A stretch of 64,000 nucleotides of DNA, taken from positions 186,001-250,000 of the forward strand of contig CAXKVR010000034.1 in assembly GCA_964058845.1 (NCBI GenBank), given 5' to 3'. Below the pieces are notes generated by a model that was given only the letters and a program-made list of their open reading frames with translations, made no database searches and was not told the origin of the DNA. Both the position numbers and the translations under genes were made by a program. The stretch comes from Carex sylvatica (lineage: Eukaryota; Streptophyta; Magnoliopsida; Poales; Cyperaceae). Shown one piece after another: positions 1-11,029 of this stretch. Numbering within the stretch: position 1 is the first letter of the stretch; every line of letters begins with the position of its first letter.

Positions 1-33
1 AGTTAAAATTTATTTCAGGAGAGATAAAATTAC

Positions 34-402
34 CTGATAGACCTGACTAGGTCCTGCGTTGTCTTGTTCGAACGTGATAGGAACCTGTGATTCCTATAAT
101 AATTACTTTAATACTTAATAAACTATATAAATGATTATTAAAATTAAAAATCGTAAGTGAGGAAATTAATACCTGATGGACCTGACTAGGTACTGTGTGA
201 TGAACTGGGACGTACCCCGGGTTGTCCAACAACTCTGACATGAACTGCCCAACTGGGTCCTCCGTTCTCTATAAAAATAATTTAGTATTGTAATAACAAA
301 CTCGACGATTATTTCTAATTTCTTAGAGTATTAAGTAATTACCTGACAATCCTGACTAGGTTCTACGTTACCTTGTGCGGTCGTGCCATGATCATCCCCT
401 CC
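34..402 (-). repeat. Serial mini-exons of the PMD gene ending in a PSQ peptide
   Basis: Four consecutive exon ends, at 473, 343, 173 and 34, share a stretch reading CTAGTCAGG on the minus strand just before a GT donor. The three small exons are 60, 96 and 60 nt, all phase 0 at both ends, and encode peptides ending EPSQDCQ, VPSQVHQ and GPSQVYQ. The long exon before them ends GPSQVDL. Acceptors are all of the ATAG type. This looks like exon duplication with the splice sites retained, so each unit can be included or skipped without changing frame. Confidence 0.75.
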
Positions 403-2463
403 CTATAATTAATAGTTTACTATCTTAGTAAACACAATCGACAACCAATGAAAGTATTTTTTTAATACTTACCAGATCAACCTGACTAGGTCCAATTTCA
501 AAGCTTTTGAGATATTCAGTTAACCCGTCATTTGTTTCTATCCATCTATCATGATAGTTGGGGTCTAAATCTTGCGGCAAGTTGGGGATGGGTTCTGGAT
601 TATCACCATCTGATATGTCATCGATATTGTCTGGAAGATCGGCCGCCCTCAACATACTTTGCAATTTAGCATCCATACCGTTGTCTCTGAGAAGGCCATA
701 ACTTGCTTTGAGAAATTTTTTTCCTATTTTCTTGAGTGCTCTTGATTTCGTCAATCCTATAGCTGCTGATATTATTTTTATCCCTCGTAATGACTATAAA
801 ATAAAAAAAAGTTGTAAATTTACTGAAAAAATAATATCATCTTATAAATATTTATAATTTATAAAACTTACATCACGTGTCGATTTTGGGGCACCGGGAA
901 TGTACCCTACTTCACCAGTCTCATCTCTGTATTCTGGAACGGGATCATCAAAACCCTATATGCACTGTTTTCCTAAGAATATATTGAACATGCCATTATT
1001 CTGAAACCAACTTCGATATGACAATATGTCGTAATGACTCCAATACCCGGTTGCAACAACTAAGTGGTTTTCTGGATTAGATGTCTCATTTACATAATTA
1101 TGATGCACATTAGACCAATTTACTAGTCCCACATTAGAACTGTGAACAAATTTATACAACCGGCGTATCTCATCCTCGGGGAGCGGCAGTGGTGGCGGGA
1201 TGGGCTGTGCATACCCGAACTGCCGCATCACACGATTTGGGTAATAATGCTCAATTATCCAAAAGTGCACAAGTGGTACACGAGCTAGCCATACATCCCT
1301 TTCGTTAATAACTCGTGATGGCAGCTTACACGGTATCTCATTTAATATCGCGTTGTAAGGCTCCCATTTTACCATGTAATCTTCGAGCTTCTGCAATTGG
1401 TTGCGGAAGTAACTAACTCCACTCCGATTGTGACTTTGGTGATAATCATGGAGACAACACCACTTATCTCCGAATGCTGGACACTCTTCTTGATTTGGCA
1501 TGCCCCAATCTGGAATCTAATCATGTAAGGGACGAGGACAACCGGTCGGTAAACGAGACCAACACCAATGTTGTAGAAGCACAGTTGACCCTGACATACA
1601 CTTTATTTTACGCTGAACCGCAACACAAAGGCTCCTGTAGAGATAAGCTAGAACAGCCCCACCCCAGTTGTACTGTTTCGGAGAATCAAGATTTACTAGA
1701 AATTGTAAATACATTGCCGGAACCGAATCTCCCGACAAATCGGCAAAAAAGATAGACCCAAACAAATTGAGTACATACGCCCTTGTGTATTGATGTACCT
1801 GCTCCTCTGTAGGCTCACCCTCTTGAGTGTTTAGCATTGCAGCAAATCGATTACGCAACTCCTTCAAATTTATAGCATACCCAGAAGTTGTTTGAACCTC
1901 TGCCGCATCGTTTGGCCCCGATCTCTTCTTCTTTTTAAGCACCGCACTTGCGGTCCCATTTCCAAGAAGCTGATCCACTAAGATAGACCAAGTACGATCT
2001 AAAGGACCCATCACCGGTAACTCCATGATCGGCAGTGCCCAGAGACAAGAAACATAATGTAGCATTATTGTCATCTCCATCGCTCCACGAGACCAGCGAG
2101 GAGTGCTGGATCAATTTTTATGTGATCCATTTGAGAAACCTGATACAAACCGAGTCTAAGCAAGAATGGTTTGCAAAGGTCATTGTACGCAATCCCAGTC
2201 CAGACATTTCGAGGTTCCACTCCTATATCTCTGTAATCCTGTCAATGTTATATAAATTGATTAAAATAAAATATTGTAATTCAAATATATATATAATATT
2301 TTATAAAAAAATATATTATATGATTAATGGAGTAACTTACATTGTCATAGATTCGTGAGACCTTATGTTGGTCATGCGGCATCCATAATAAATTGCTAAA
2401 ATTACTTGCTGACCATGCTGGATGATCGCACGAGAATATGCCAAAAAGTTCCAGTATAGCAAG
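34..2463 (-). pseudogene. Plant mobile domain (MAIN-like / PP7 long-form-like) gene, damaged and truncated by the window edge
   Basis: Exons read on the minus strand: 2341-2463 (41 codons), 872-2238, 473-793 (107 codons), then small exons 343-402, 173-268 and 34-93. Every join I could check is phase 0 with GT-AG ends (intron 2239-2340 is 102 bp, 794-871 is 78 bp). The central exon carries family hallmarks: HIKIDPALLAGLVERW, then QYTRAYVLNLFG, SGDSVPAMYLQFL, WGGAVLAYLYRSLC, VPLVHFWIIEHYYPNRVMRQ and FGYAQPIPPP. The family (Pfam plant mobile domain) occurs both in host genes such as MAIN/MAIL1 and inside plant transposons. Damage: a frameshift with loss of residues just after VERW (near 2074-2083; exon length 1367 is not a multiple of 3), an in-frame TAG at 1517-1519, and a second in-frame TAG at 956-958 unless an unrecognised intron ends there. 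The gene continues left of the window. Family call firm; host gene versus transposon cargo is undecided. Confidence 0.8.
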
Positions 2464-2489
2464 CTATACTTCTTAAACCTTTGTTATAC

Positions 2490-3880
2490 TCTGTCAATTC
2501 AGATAGCAAGTGCACTATCCTGTCGTTGAGTATGCTCAGGTATCGATCCACAGGGACGGAATAAAAACACTGGACTTATCTTAAAATCACTTAAGATTCT
2601 AGAAGTGAGAGAAATTGGTTTGGTTTTAGTTCTAACAATTCTACTGATTAAAAGACAGTAAAAGATAATTAAAGTTGTTTTCAATTGATAAAAAGGAGTT
2701 TCCAGGGTTCAGATTTCATTTCTGTTCAGTCTCAAGGCGTACGGCCCGTACAGATTCCCGTACGGTCCGTATGGCACCTCAAGTTAATGCTGCAGCTACT
2801 GTTTCCTGTGTTGATACTGTGTTTAGGGTTTCTTTTGACCAGATCTAGATACCTAACCTCAACTTTCGCATTTTGGCCTGATACCCGATTACCGGACTCA
2901 AGTACTTCCCTCTTAGATGCGTTAAACCTCAACTTTCGCATTTTGGCCTAATTTATCTAAGTTATTTGTTAGTTTACTAAAAGTATCCAAGGACTTTCGC
3001 CTCAAGGAAAGTTTCGCCTTTCGGGTACTCCTTAGTTTCACCCTACTTCATATACTTTATTCGGTTGGAATGAATTTCATAGACTTGGCTCCACACTTAG
3101 ATGTGCGCATTCATCTAACGGGATGACTAATCAGATTCAAGCAAGCACAAATAGAGCAATAAAAATACTACATAACAAAGTAAAAACCAAGCGTTCAACA
3201 CAAAATCATAGTAGCATACAAGCAAAACTGAACTAGAAACTACATCTTACCCCTAGAAACAAAGTAAATTAGCTACTCATATTCATGAGATAGCACAAAT
3301 AACAAGGAATAAAAGAGTTCATGACAAAACAGTGGAAAATCCGAAGATCCGTGGAGAAACTCCCGTTCTTCCCCTTCTCTTCTTCTTTTCCCCCTTGTCC
3401 AAGCAAACCTAGAATGAATCAATGATAGAATGAATGATTGATTAGCTATTAATCCCCTTTCCTGCTGTGGAATATCTCCTTTAATGCCCCAGATCACGCC
3501 TCCAGGGGTTTCCTTTTCGGCTCCTCAAATTGTGCTCAATTCAGATTCCAGCTGGATTTTCCGAATCAGCTTTGTACGGCCCGTACGAGATCCCGTACGG
3601 CCCGTATGCCTGGGCTTTGACTTGGAGACTTTGTGCCTCTGTTGTGGATCCTTCTGTGTGGTTGGGCAGTTCTTGTACGGCCCGCACAGAATATCATACG
3701 GGCCGTATGAAAAGTTGTCAGAACCAGTTTTTCGCCCTTTTTCCTGCAAAATACCAAACAAAACATAGCAGTACCACATTTCATCGAAATATAAGTAAAA
3801 AGTCCACATTAATAGGCTTTAAAGCACAGGTTTCATTGTAAATTAGGGCCATAATTCAGATATAATATGGAGATATCACT
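2490..3880. mobile_element. Degenerate LTR-retrotransposon sequence (probable LTR region)
   Basis: The start resembles plant LTR sequence: a 'gcaagtgcactatc' stretch followed by 'gtatcgatccacagggac', then non-coding sequence with 'ctttcgcctcaaggaaag'. A 22-bp phrase beginning cctcaactttcgcattttgg occurs twice (near 2858 and 2927). A palindromic motif of the form TACGG(C/T)CCGTA recurs near 2738, 2760, 3576, 3593, 3676 and 3699. It lies directly upstream of the first recognised PMD exon and probably sits in, or replaces, that gene's 5' part. No gag or pol is visible, and I could not fix the ends or a target duplication. Confidence 0.45.
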
Positions 3881-4600
3881 GGATCAAAACCAACATCATC
3901 ATATGCAGCTGCAGCATCTGAAGTGCCACACGGATTACGACTGCTTGACATTCTGCATGCATAACGTTTTGAAAGAATTAATAACAATATAAATTTACTA
4001 ACCATTCACATTATTAAATAAATTACTAAATTAAGCAAATACCTATGAACTATAAAACACACATGAATAGATAAATTAAGAAATAGATAAAATAAGAGAT
4101 TAATAAATTATCTAATTTATCACTTCTTGCAAAATACACTTAACAAACTAATAAAATTAAATCTAATTAATTCAATTCATTTTCATAATAAATTAAAAAA
4201 ATAAGTACCTACATTACCTAAATTACTTGCATTACTAAAAATCCAAAATGAATGAACTATGAACTTTACGCTAAAATATTCTCAAAATAATATTACGAAT
4301 TATTCATATCTAATAAATTGCAACTAATCTCAACAATAATTAAAATAATACTATCAACTCTCTCAATTATATGCTATGGACTAATTTAAATAAATAAATT
4401 AAACGAAATTAATTTTATCATATCAAATGGTCTAAAAATAAATTAATTGTTTTAAACTCTAATTTATCAATTCTTTTAAATTACAATTAACAAACTAATA
4501 AAATTCACTATAATTAGATAACAAATTAAATTGAAACTTATTATTAATTAATTTCTATACTAATTTATTTTAATTTTATATAAATAAAAAAATTACCTGA
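3881..4600. other. AT-rich stretch, no gene seen
   Basis: Mostly A/T with short direct variants of 'aattaataaatta'. No ORF of substance, no recognisable repeat family. Confidence 0.5.
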
Positions 4601-4889
4601 AAAAAATAAGAGAAGCGGCAGAGGAGAGAGCGGCAGAGAGCAGCAGAGGAGAGGAGGGCGAATCCGGATCTGGACGGGTTATTGTATTCCGTCCTAGCAC
4701 CGACACCGACAGAGTATTTTGTTTTTTTTTCTTTCGGAGGGGCAGACAGCGAAACCCTGTTTTTCCTTTTTTTTTTCCTCCGAAGGCAGACAAAGAGAGA
4801 CACAGAGAGAGAGGGTTTAGTAGACGGAATTAGAGATATTATGGGATGGGTTGGATTATCCCGTCCCTGTTTTTTTTTTTTTTTTTTTT

Positions 4890-4995
4890 TCGCTTTCGGG
4901 ACGGGTCCACCCTTCCCGTCCCATTTTTTATTTTTATTTTTTCGCTTTTTCGGGACGGGTCCACTCTTCCCGTCCCAATTTATTTTTATTTTTAT
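4890..4995. repeat. Two-copy tandem repeat in poly-T-rich sequence
   Basis: A ~55-bp unit containing 'ggacgggtccac', 'cttcccgtccca' and a T-rich tail appears twice in succession (about 4898-4950 and 4955-5005), flanked by runs of T. ORFs here are low-complexity F/R-rich and not believable as protein. Confidence 0.6.
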
Positions 4996-5157
4996 TTTTT
5001 CACTTAAGCAAAATCATTATCGCATTTCGAAACGGGGTAATGTGTCCCGTCCCATGGGACAGGTTAACATCACCCGTTCTACTCATATTTCGATAAAAAT
5101 TAAAATCAGTATTGTATTGCGATATTTTATTTATTTAATTTTTATTATTAAAAAAAT

Positions 5158-5318
5158 CGGATCCTCTGAGATATATCTCAAACTTTGCGTGACCAATTAC
5201 GGTGCCTATTCGGGGATAGCACAGGGGGGCAGTATTATTGTGCTTCGTGAACGTATTTGAAAGGTTTCGATTTTCCAGAAAAAACACGTAAAAGTTGAGT
5301 TATTTCAGGGGATGTGAA
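5158..5318. mobile_element. Small inverted-repeat element (MITE), family A
   Basis: Starts with 'atcctctgagatatatctca' followed by 'aactttgcgtgacc' and ends with an imperfect reverse complement ('acgtaaaagttgagttat' ... 'caggggat'). The interior ('ttcggggatagcacagggg', 'cagtattattgtgctt') matches the second copy at 45571-45740, which has better preserved ends. No coding capacity. Confidence 0.65.
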
Positions 5319-5339
5319 TTCGGGAATTGATGTTCCATG

Positions 5340-7900
5340 GGAAGGAATTGGAAATGGAAATAGAAATGAATTTGACAACGAAATCGTGATCGGAAACGAA
5401 GAAGAGGCGAGAGTCGAATTCAATCGACGCAATTTGAGGAAGGCAAAATCGCGCTGTAAAATAGTCTCAAAATCGATGGTATTTGATTCGATTTGTACAT
5501 ACTACTGTGGAGTGATGCTTCTATCCTTTTTTTTTGACCTCCTTCTTTCTTTTGCGTTTGCCTTTTATTGGTAGTTACGTTTCTAGACTGAATAATAAAC
5601 TTTATTTTTATTCTGATAAAATGAACTTGGGTTGGGTGACACCCTTCGTTTTCTCCTTTTTTTTTCTTTTACTTTTATGTGGTGAGCGGTAATCCTAAAT
5701 GAATGGCATAAGGAGTAAATAGATATAAAAAATAGGATTTTTTTAAAACATGTTATACTGATTTTTTGTCAATCCATTTTTATTGTGATCACAAAAATTC
5801 AATTCAAAATCTATTTTATTGAAATCAACTCTAATAAACTATATTGAATTCTTGCAGAGATTGTTTCCGATCAGAAGGAAAAAGAGTAGAGGAGGGAGGG
5901 AATGGAAATATAAGAAAATTTTCCATTTTGGTTGATAAAATTAGGGTTAATTTTTTATTTATCTTCCAAATTTTTTTTAGTTTTTTATTTACCATTGCAT
6001 TCTTTATAATATCTAATATATTCTTTAACTTAGTTTATCTTCATTTCTTCATTTTATTATTAAGCACGTTGATAGTCCAATCCGTCAACGACTATGATTG
6101 AAATATGAAATTTTGAATTTAATCTCAACTCTCCAATCACATTATCTATCTTCTTTTGATTAAATGCATCTGAATAATGTGTAGAAATTTAAATTTAGTT
6201 AAAAATATACTCGCCATATATAATGACACACGATACATTACAATTAAAATTGAACAGACTATGAAAATATAGCAATATATTTCTTCTTTTCCTAATTTCT
6301 TATTTTCCTTACTTCTCTTTCATTTCTATACAGATCATCTAACGACATAATAGATTCCATTTGATTTTCTTTTTGTTTTTTGTTTGATTGTTGTGGAAAT
6401 CTGGAATATATTTCCAATTTCGTGCAATACATATCACCCAATTTTGTTTTCTTATTTTTTTAGTTTTGTTTATATAAAACGGTCCGGAGAAAATTAAGAA
6501 TCAATAGTTTATTTTTCAAATTAACTTGGTAATTTTTAATTCTCTCTCTCTTTTATTACTTGGTTGAAAAACTATATTTTATTTCACGTTATTGACCATT
6601 TATATGTTAATGCTTACATAATTTATTCATTGTGGATTCATAGAGCGGTATTAGCTTAAATTATTAACTTATTTATCACTTAGATTATCACTTAACATTC
6701 TGAAAATTTAATTTATAATTATCTATACTTACAATATTTTTATAATATAATAAAGATTATAACTATTTTGGTAACACATTTTATTAAAAATTACATTGCT
6801 TTTAAAAAAAAATAGAGAAATAAAATCGTAGATGATTTTTATTTCCTAAATTATTGAATGGACCATCTTTATTTCTATTTTTATTTGATTCTTTGAATCA
6901 TTAATTTGTTACATCTAATTCCATTAAAGAAGAAATGCCAGCGTTGAAATTTCATTTCCTTGTATTAATTATTTCCTCTGATTTCTTTACATAGCACACA
7001 TGCCTGCCATAAGTTCTTATAAAATATTATAAACATATTATTTATACTTTAAATTTGATAATTGCTACAAATAAATAATATTTCAATCTGATAAATGGTA
7101 ATCGCCATATTTATTTCTATTCATATCCATTTTAAATTTAATATAAAAAAAGGAAATATTTTGATGAGGTGCGTCTCTCTTGCACCCCAAATTCCCGTCT
7201 CACTCCTTTATATCCGCTCATCTTTTTATTTAATTCTTATGCTACTCCAATAACATCAGATTAAAAAAAAAATGTATGTCTGTTTGCACTATCACTAATT
7301 GATTTACATTTTTCAAGGAAACAAACTTATATTATTATTTTCGTCAGGATCTGTAGCAAATGACATTCATAGAAGGTTATTAAACTAAAGCGGTCATATA
7401 TTGATATTTCTTTTAATATTATTTAATATGCCTCTCTTTATTTAATTTTAATGTTTAATTTTATAATATATTTCCGTTGCAATACACGGACCTAATACTA
7501 GTCTTTTTCAATTTATCCATAGAAGTTATTATCTACAATTAAGTGATTTCAAAAGCTATTTTTTTTCCATTTTACCCTTCTTTCTTTTGGTCTCTTTAGA
7601 TGAGTCTGACGTTGGTTACTAACATTTGTGTAGAAACCTGTCATTACTAATTTTGCAAGTGTTGATCTGTACAGTGTATACCTTGCCATCACTAAGTTTC
7701 AAGTTGTTTATCTTTTGCATCGTAGATTTATCAACCACATTTTCTTTTGAAAACGTGGACTAGACAGTTAAAAGGATGAAATATGATTATTTCTCGAATG
7801 TGATTATGGGTCTTAATTTGTGGAAGGATGTTTGCATCAATTACACAGTTGGATCGAACTCAAGTGACTTGGCCATATATTAACTCATCTGACCTGGCCA
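5340..7900. other. Non-coding, AT-rich sequence without a gene
   Basis: ORFs are short and of biased composition. The segment 5740-5870 ('ttcaattcaaaatctatttt' and 'tttccgatcagaaggaa') resembles stretches near 10490, 16560-16680 and 19020-19110, suggesting scattered remnants of one AT-rich non-autonomous element. Nothing else is recognised. Confidence 0.45.
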
Positions 7901-7909
7901 CAATATGAG

Positions 7910-8099
7910 GGAAATAAATCTGCTACGATCCTAAAAGGGACTGTAGGGTCTTACGATTTTAAATCTAACTTTTTATTTATTTTGAGATTCGTGCATAAAA
8001 AATAACTTTTATAAGATTCATAATACTTAAAAAAATAAAAAGTTAGATTTGAAATCGTAGGACCCTACAATCCCTTAGGATTGTAGCAGATTTATTTCC
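7910..8099. mobile_element. 190-bp foldback MITE, family B (copy 1)
   Basis: About 68 bp at each end are near-perfect reverse complements: the left arm begins ggaaataaatctgctacgat and the right arm ends with its complement. A short non-palindromic centre ('gagattcgtgcataaaaaat') separates them. No ORF. Two further copies are at 16910-17042 and 56611-56793. Confidence 0.85.
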
Positions 8100-8127
8100 A
8101 TTAGATATACCTAGCACCCTCACATAT

Positions 8128-8636
8128 AGGAGTGTAAACGAGCTGAGTCTTAGCTCGGCTCGTTTATTTTGGTTTGAGTCTGGACCGAGCGAGCTGGACT
8201 TAGGTCACCCGAGCCAAAAATCTATGGCTCGCTCGTGACATGCCAGTCCGAGCTAGCTCGCGAGCTGGCTCGCTGGACTGCTATTATACAAATTCAAAAA
8301 TATAAAAATAAGAAAACTCATTTAAAAAATTTAAGAAATCGTCCAGCAGGCACATCTTCAAGTAACTGAAACCCATATCCTTTCTTCCCAGACCAAAAAT
8401 ACATCAATTTTGCATAATTGCGCCTTTGAAAATGAGATCAGACTTAAAATTATACGGAGCTAAACCCTAAATCCACTATAGCTTAACGAGCCGAGCTGGC
8501 CCGATTCAAGCTGACACCTGACTCAGCTTATTTATTTTGACTCGAGCCTAGACCGAACTGGCTCGTTAACAGTTCGGTCCACTACCGAGCGAGATAGAGA
8601 CGAGCCACAAGCCGAGCTTTTTTGACAGCCCTGTCA
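8128..8636. mobile_element. Non-autonomous hAT-type element, family C (copy 1), with target duplication
   Basis: Left end 'aggagtgtaaacgagctgag', right end 'agcttttttgacagccct' (reverse complement begins agggctgtcaaaaaagct). Subterminal regions are full of 'gagctcg/cgagct' motifs. The 9-mer ctcacatat stands directly before the left end (8119-8127) and again at 8637-8645. An 8-9 bp duplication and AGGG-type ends fit the hAT superfamily. No ORF. A related copy is at 17411-17920. Confidence 0.75.
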
Positions 8637-8802
8637 CTCACATATCAGATCAAACAGTAGCCCTTTTGGTATCTCGCAAAATTAGACCCAACTCATCTAT
8701 TCCGTATTCTGGATGGGCTCAGTTTCGAAGCCATACAAACTACAAAATAACAGAAATAAAAAAAGAAAAATCAAATTTATCCACAATGAATGATTACTAA
8801 TA

Positions 8803-9195
8803 GAGGAGGGTTCAAATGCCTCTATTTTTTGTGTCTTTACCATGCCTTCATTTTTAAAAACTTTAATAATTCAAAATAAAACCGTTAGATATGATCTACA
8901 TCATTTTATCTATGCACGTGTAAAAAATTATGACATTTCAATTTTATTTTGATAGCCATCAAGAGCTTGTAAAAAACGCACTGGATGATTTCTAGACGTT
9001 GATTTTTGAACCTATTGATTCACATAAAATAAAAATTAAAATGTGATAATTTTTTATAAGTTCATAGAGAAAATAACATAGATCACATCTAATGGTTTTA
9101 TTTTGACTTTTAAGTTTTAAATTTTGAGTTATTAAAGTTTTTAAAAATAAAGACATGATGAAAACACAAAAAATAAAGACATTTGAACTCTCCTC
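8803..9195. mobile_element. MITE with 16-bp terminal inverted repeats, family D
   Basis: Begins gaggagggttcaaatg and ends with cattTGAACTCTCCTC-type complement (one mismatch). Longer imperfect arms continue inward ('tttttaaaaactttaataat' against its complement). Flanks 'ttactaata' (8794-8802) and 'ttactagta' (9196-9204) look like a 9-bp target duplication with one change. Non-coding. Confidence 0.7.
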
Positions 9196-9486
9196 TTACT
9201 AGTATAGACTACTATAATTTTCGCAATTTTCTTGACATGCATGGGTACGCAAGTTTAACCTTGTGACATTTGAGACCATCGGAATACATGTACGAAAACA
9301 GAGTCTATTTTTAGAGAAATCATAATGCAAATTTGCAAGTTTCATAGAATCAAAATGTACCTCTTTAAGAAGTCACAACGCAACAGAGCCAATATCTTCA
9401 GTGTACCAGAAGAAGTTTTATAGGCATTCAAAATACAATGGCGTAGAAAGACACAATTCTTCAATAATGGGATTTGAGGAATGTTA

Positions 9487-9806
9487 GAGCATCTACATCT
9501 TTGAAATTTTTGGAGTTTCTAAATAACTGTTAACTAATTTTTAGAATTTTTATCTCTAAAAGTTTCTAAACCCTCATATTCCTGAAACTAAAATTAGAGT
9601 TTCTTAATTGCCACATCAGCAAATAAATTACAGGAGAAAAGAATTTCAGCGAATTATTTGACCATGTCAGAGTTTATAAACGATTTCTTATTAAGAAACT
9701 TGGAGCAAAGTTGCTAAATAAGAAACCTATCTGCATCCCTAAAATTGATTTAAAAACTGCCACATCAGATTAGAAACTTCAAAAGTTTTCAGGGACGTAG
9801 ATGCTC
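9487..9806. mobile_element. Tourist-like (PIF/Harbinger) MITE with TTA target duplication
   Basis: Ends are GAGCATCTAC and its complement, directly flanked by TTA at 9484-9486 and 9807-9809. The 3-bp TTA duplication and the GAGCATC end are typical of PIF/Harbinger-derived MITEs. Internal arms around 'tttggagtttctaa' and 'ttagaaacttcaaa' are also complementary. No ORF. Confidence 0.75.
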
Positions 9807-9809
9807 TTA

Positions 9810-10515
9810 ATACTATGTATGTGCGCTAAAATAAAGTGAGATTTCAGGAACTTTTTGTTATGCTAGGATTGTGTGAAAGTCTGACCAAGAACCAAGAAAA
9901 AAAACGCAAGTGAAAGACAGGAAGGAAGTGCAGGGGGGTATAATTGGAAATCTAAAATTTAAAATGTGTGAGTCATGATATAAGGATAAATAAGAAAGTA
10001 CTGGAAGAGTTAAGGAGTAAATATAATATATTGAAGTTTTAATAGATAAATAAGAAAATTAGTAATAGTTAAAGGGTATACTAGAAATTGACTCATAAAA
10101 TTATATTGGAGGTGGAGGTAGAGGAGGTAAAAGATTGTATTATTGTAATTAATAGAATTAATCAAATTGAGATGTAACAATTGGAAAATAATTTTGTTGC
10201 AAATATTTTTAGAAAAAATAATGCAAATATCCAATCCTATATCTTATCTATATAATTCTCATACAAGATTTTTGTTACAATCCTACAACAATCACCGAAT
10301 TTTTCACTAACCTTCTAAATTTTAATCAACCAAACAAAAAAAAGGCAGAAATAAAAGTTAAATTTATTTTCTCTCATTAATCATTCAAACACAAAAATGT
10401 TAAATATGCTAATCTTCATTTCTATTCCATTCCATTTTCTTTTATTCTTCACCTCTCTTCCTTCCTCTACTCTCCATCCAAACACGGTGTTAGGCTCTGA
10501 TCGGAAGGGATGAAT
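9810..10515. other. AT-rich interval, no gene
   Basis: ORFs here are F/I/L/N-rich translations of AT-rich DNA. A poly-pyrimidine stretch near 10400-10480 precedes the retrotransposon end. Nothing functional is visible. Confidence 0.45.
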
Positions 10516-10517
10516 TC

Positions 10518-10771
10518 TGCTATGAGATTATCTCTCATAAGCAATAGAACTCAATCAAAGTCAAAAGATCAATGAATGAATGCAACATAATGGAGTAAGA
10601 TAGTGGAATATAGAGACACAACTGAGAACAAGAACTCAACTTTGTCTAAAATTGATTGATAATTTTTATAATACAATCCATAGCTACAATGGCCTTTAAT
10701 AGGGGATCCAAATGCAATTGGAATCACTAAAAACAACCCAGTAAATCTCTCTAAATATTCTCCTAATGACA
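10518..10771 (-). repeat. 3' LTR of the Ty3/gypsy element
   Basis: A 254-bp sequence that on the minus strand starts TGTCATTAGG and ends CATAGCA, with a TATAAAA box inside. It differs from the equally long copy at 15470-15723 at nine positions by my count (about 3.5%). Borders are inferred from the TG...CA ends and the primer-binding-like site next to the other copy. Confidence 0.7.
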
Positions 10772-11029
10772 CGTTAGCTAAACAAGCTGAGCTGTCGTTT
10801 GATGTGGCTCAATGCCCTTGACCTTCAATTAATTGTTGGGCCCCGTTGTCAGCAGCTTTTTCTTTTAATTCAACCTGCCCCAGTACCTTGCCCGAGTTGC
10901 CCCCTTTATCTCCCTGTTCCTTCTTTCCATGGGCTGCAACGGTCGTCCCCAATTTAGCAAATTCAGCAGTAGTGCGTTGCATTCCTTCCCCCTTAAACAG
11001 ATTTGTGTCCTCATGAATAAACTCAGGAA

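Noticed and set aside
1474..1755. Plus-strand ORF opposite the PMD exon
   Set aside because: Antisense of clearly recognisable plant-mobile-domain coding sequence.
3484..3841. Several overlapping ORFs of 70-100 codons on both strands
   Set aside because: They translate the palindromic gtacggcccgtac DNA in all frames; no start context, no family, mirror-image composition on the two strands.
4576..5260. Long plus-strand ORF of 192 codons and its minus-strand partners
   Set aside because: Phe-rich or Lys-rich runs come from poly-T stretches and the 55-bp repeat; not credible coding sequence.
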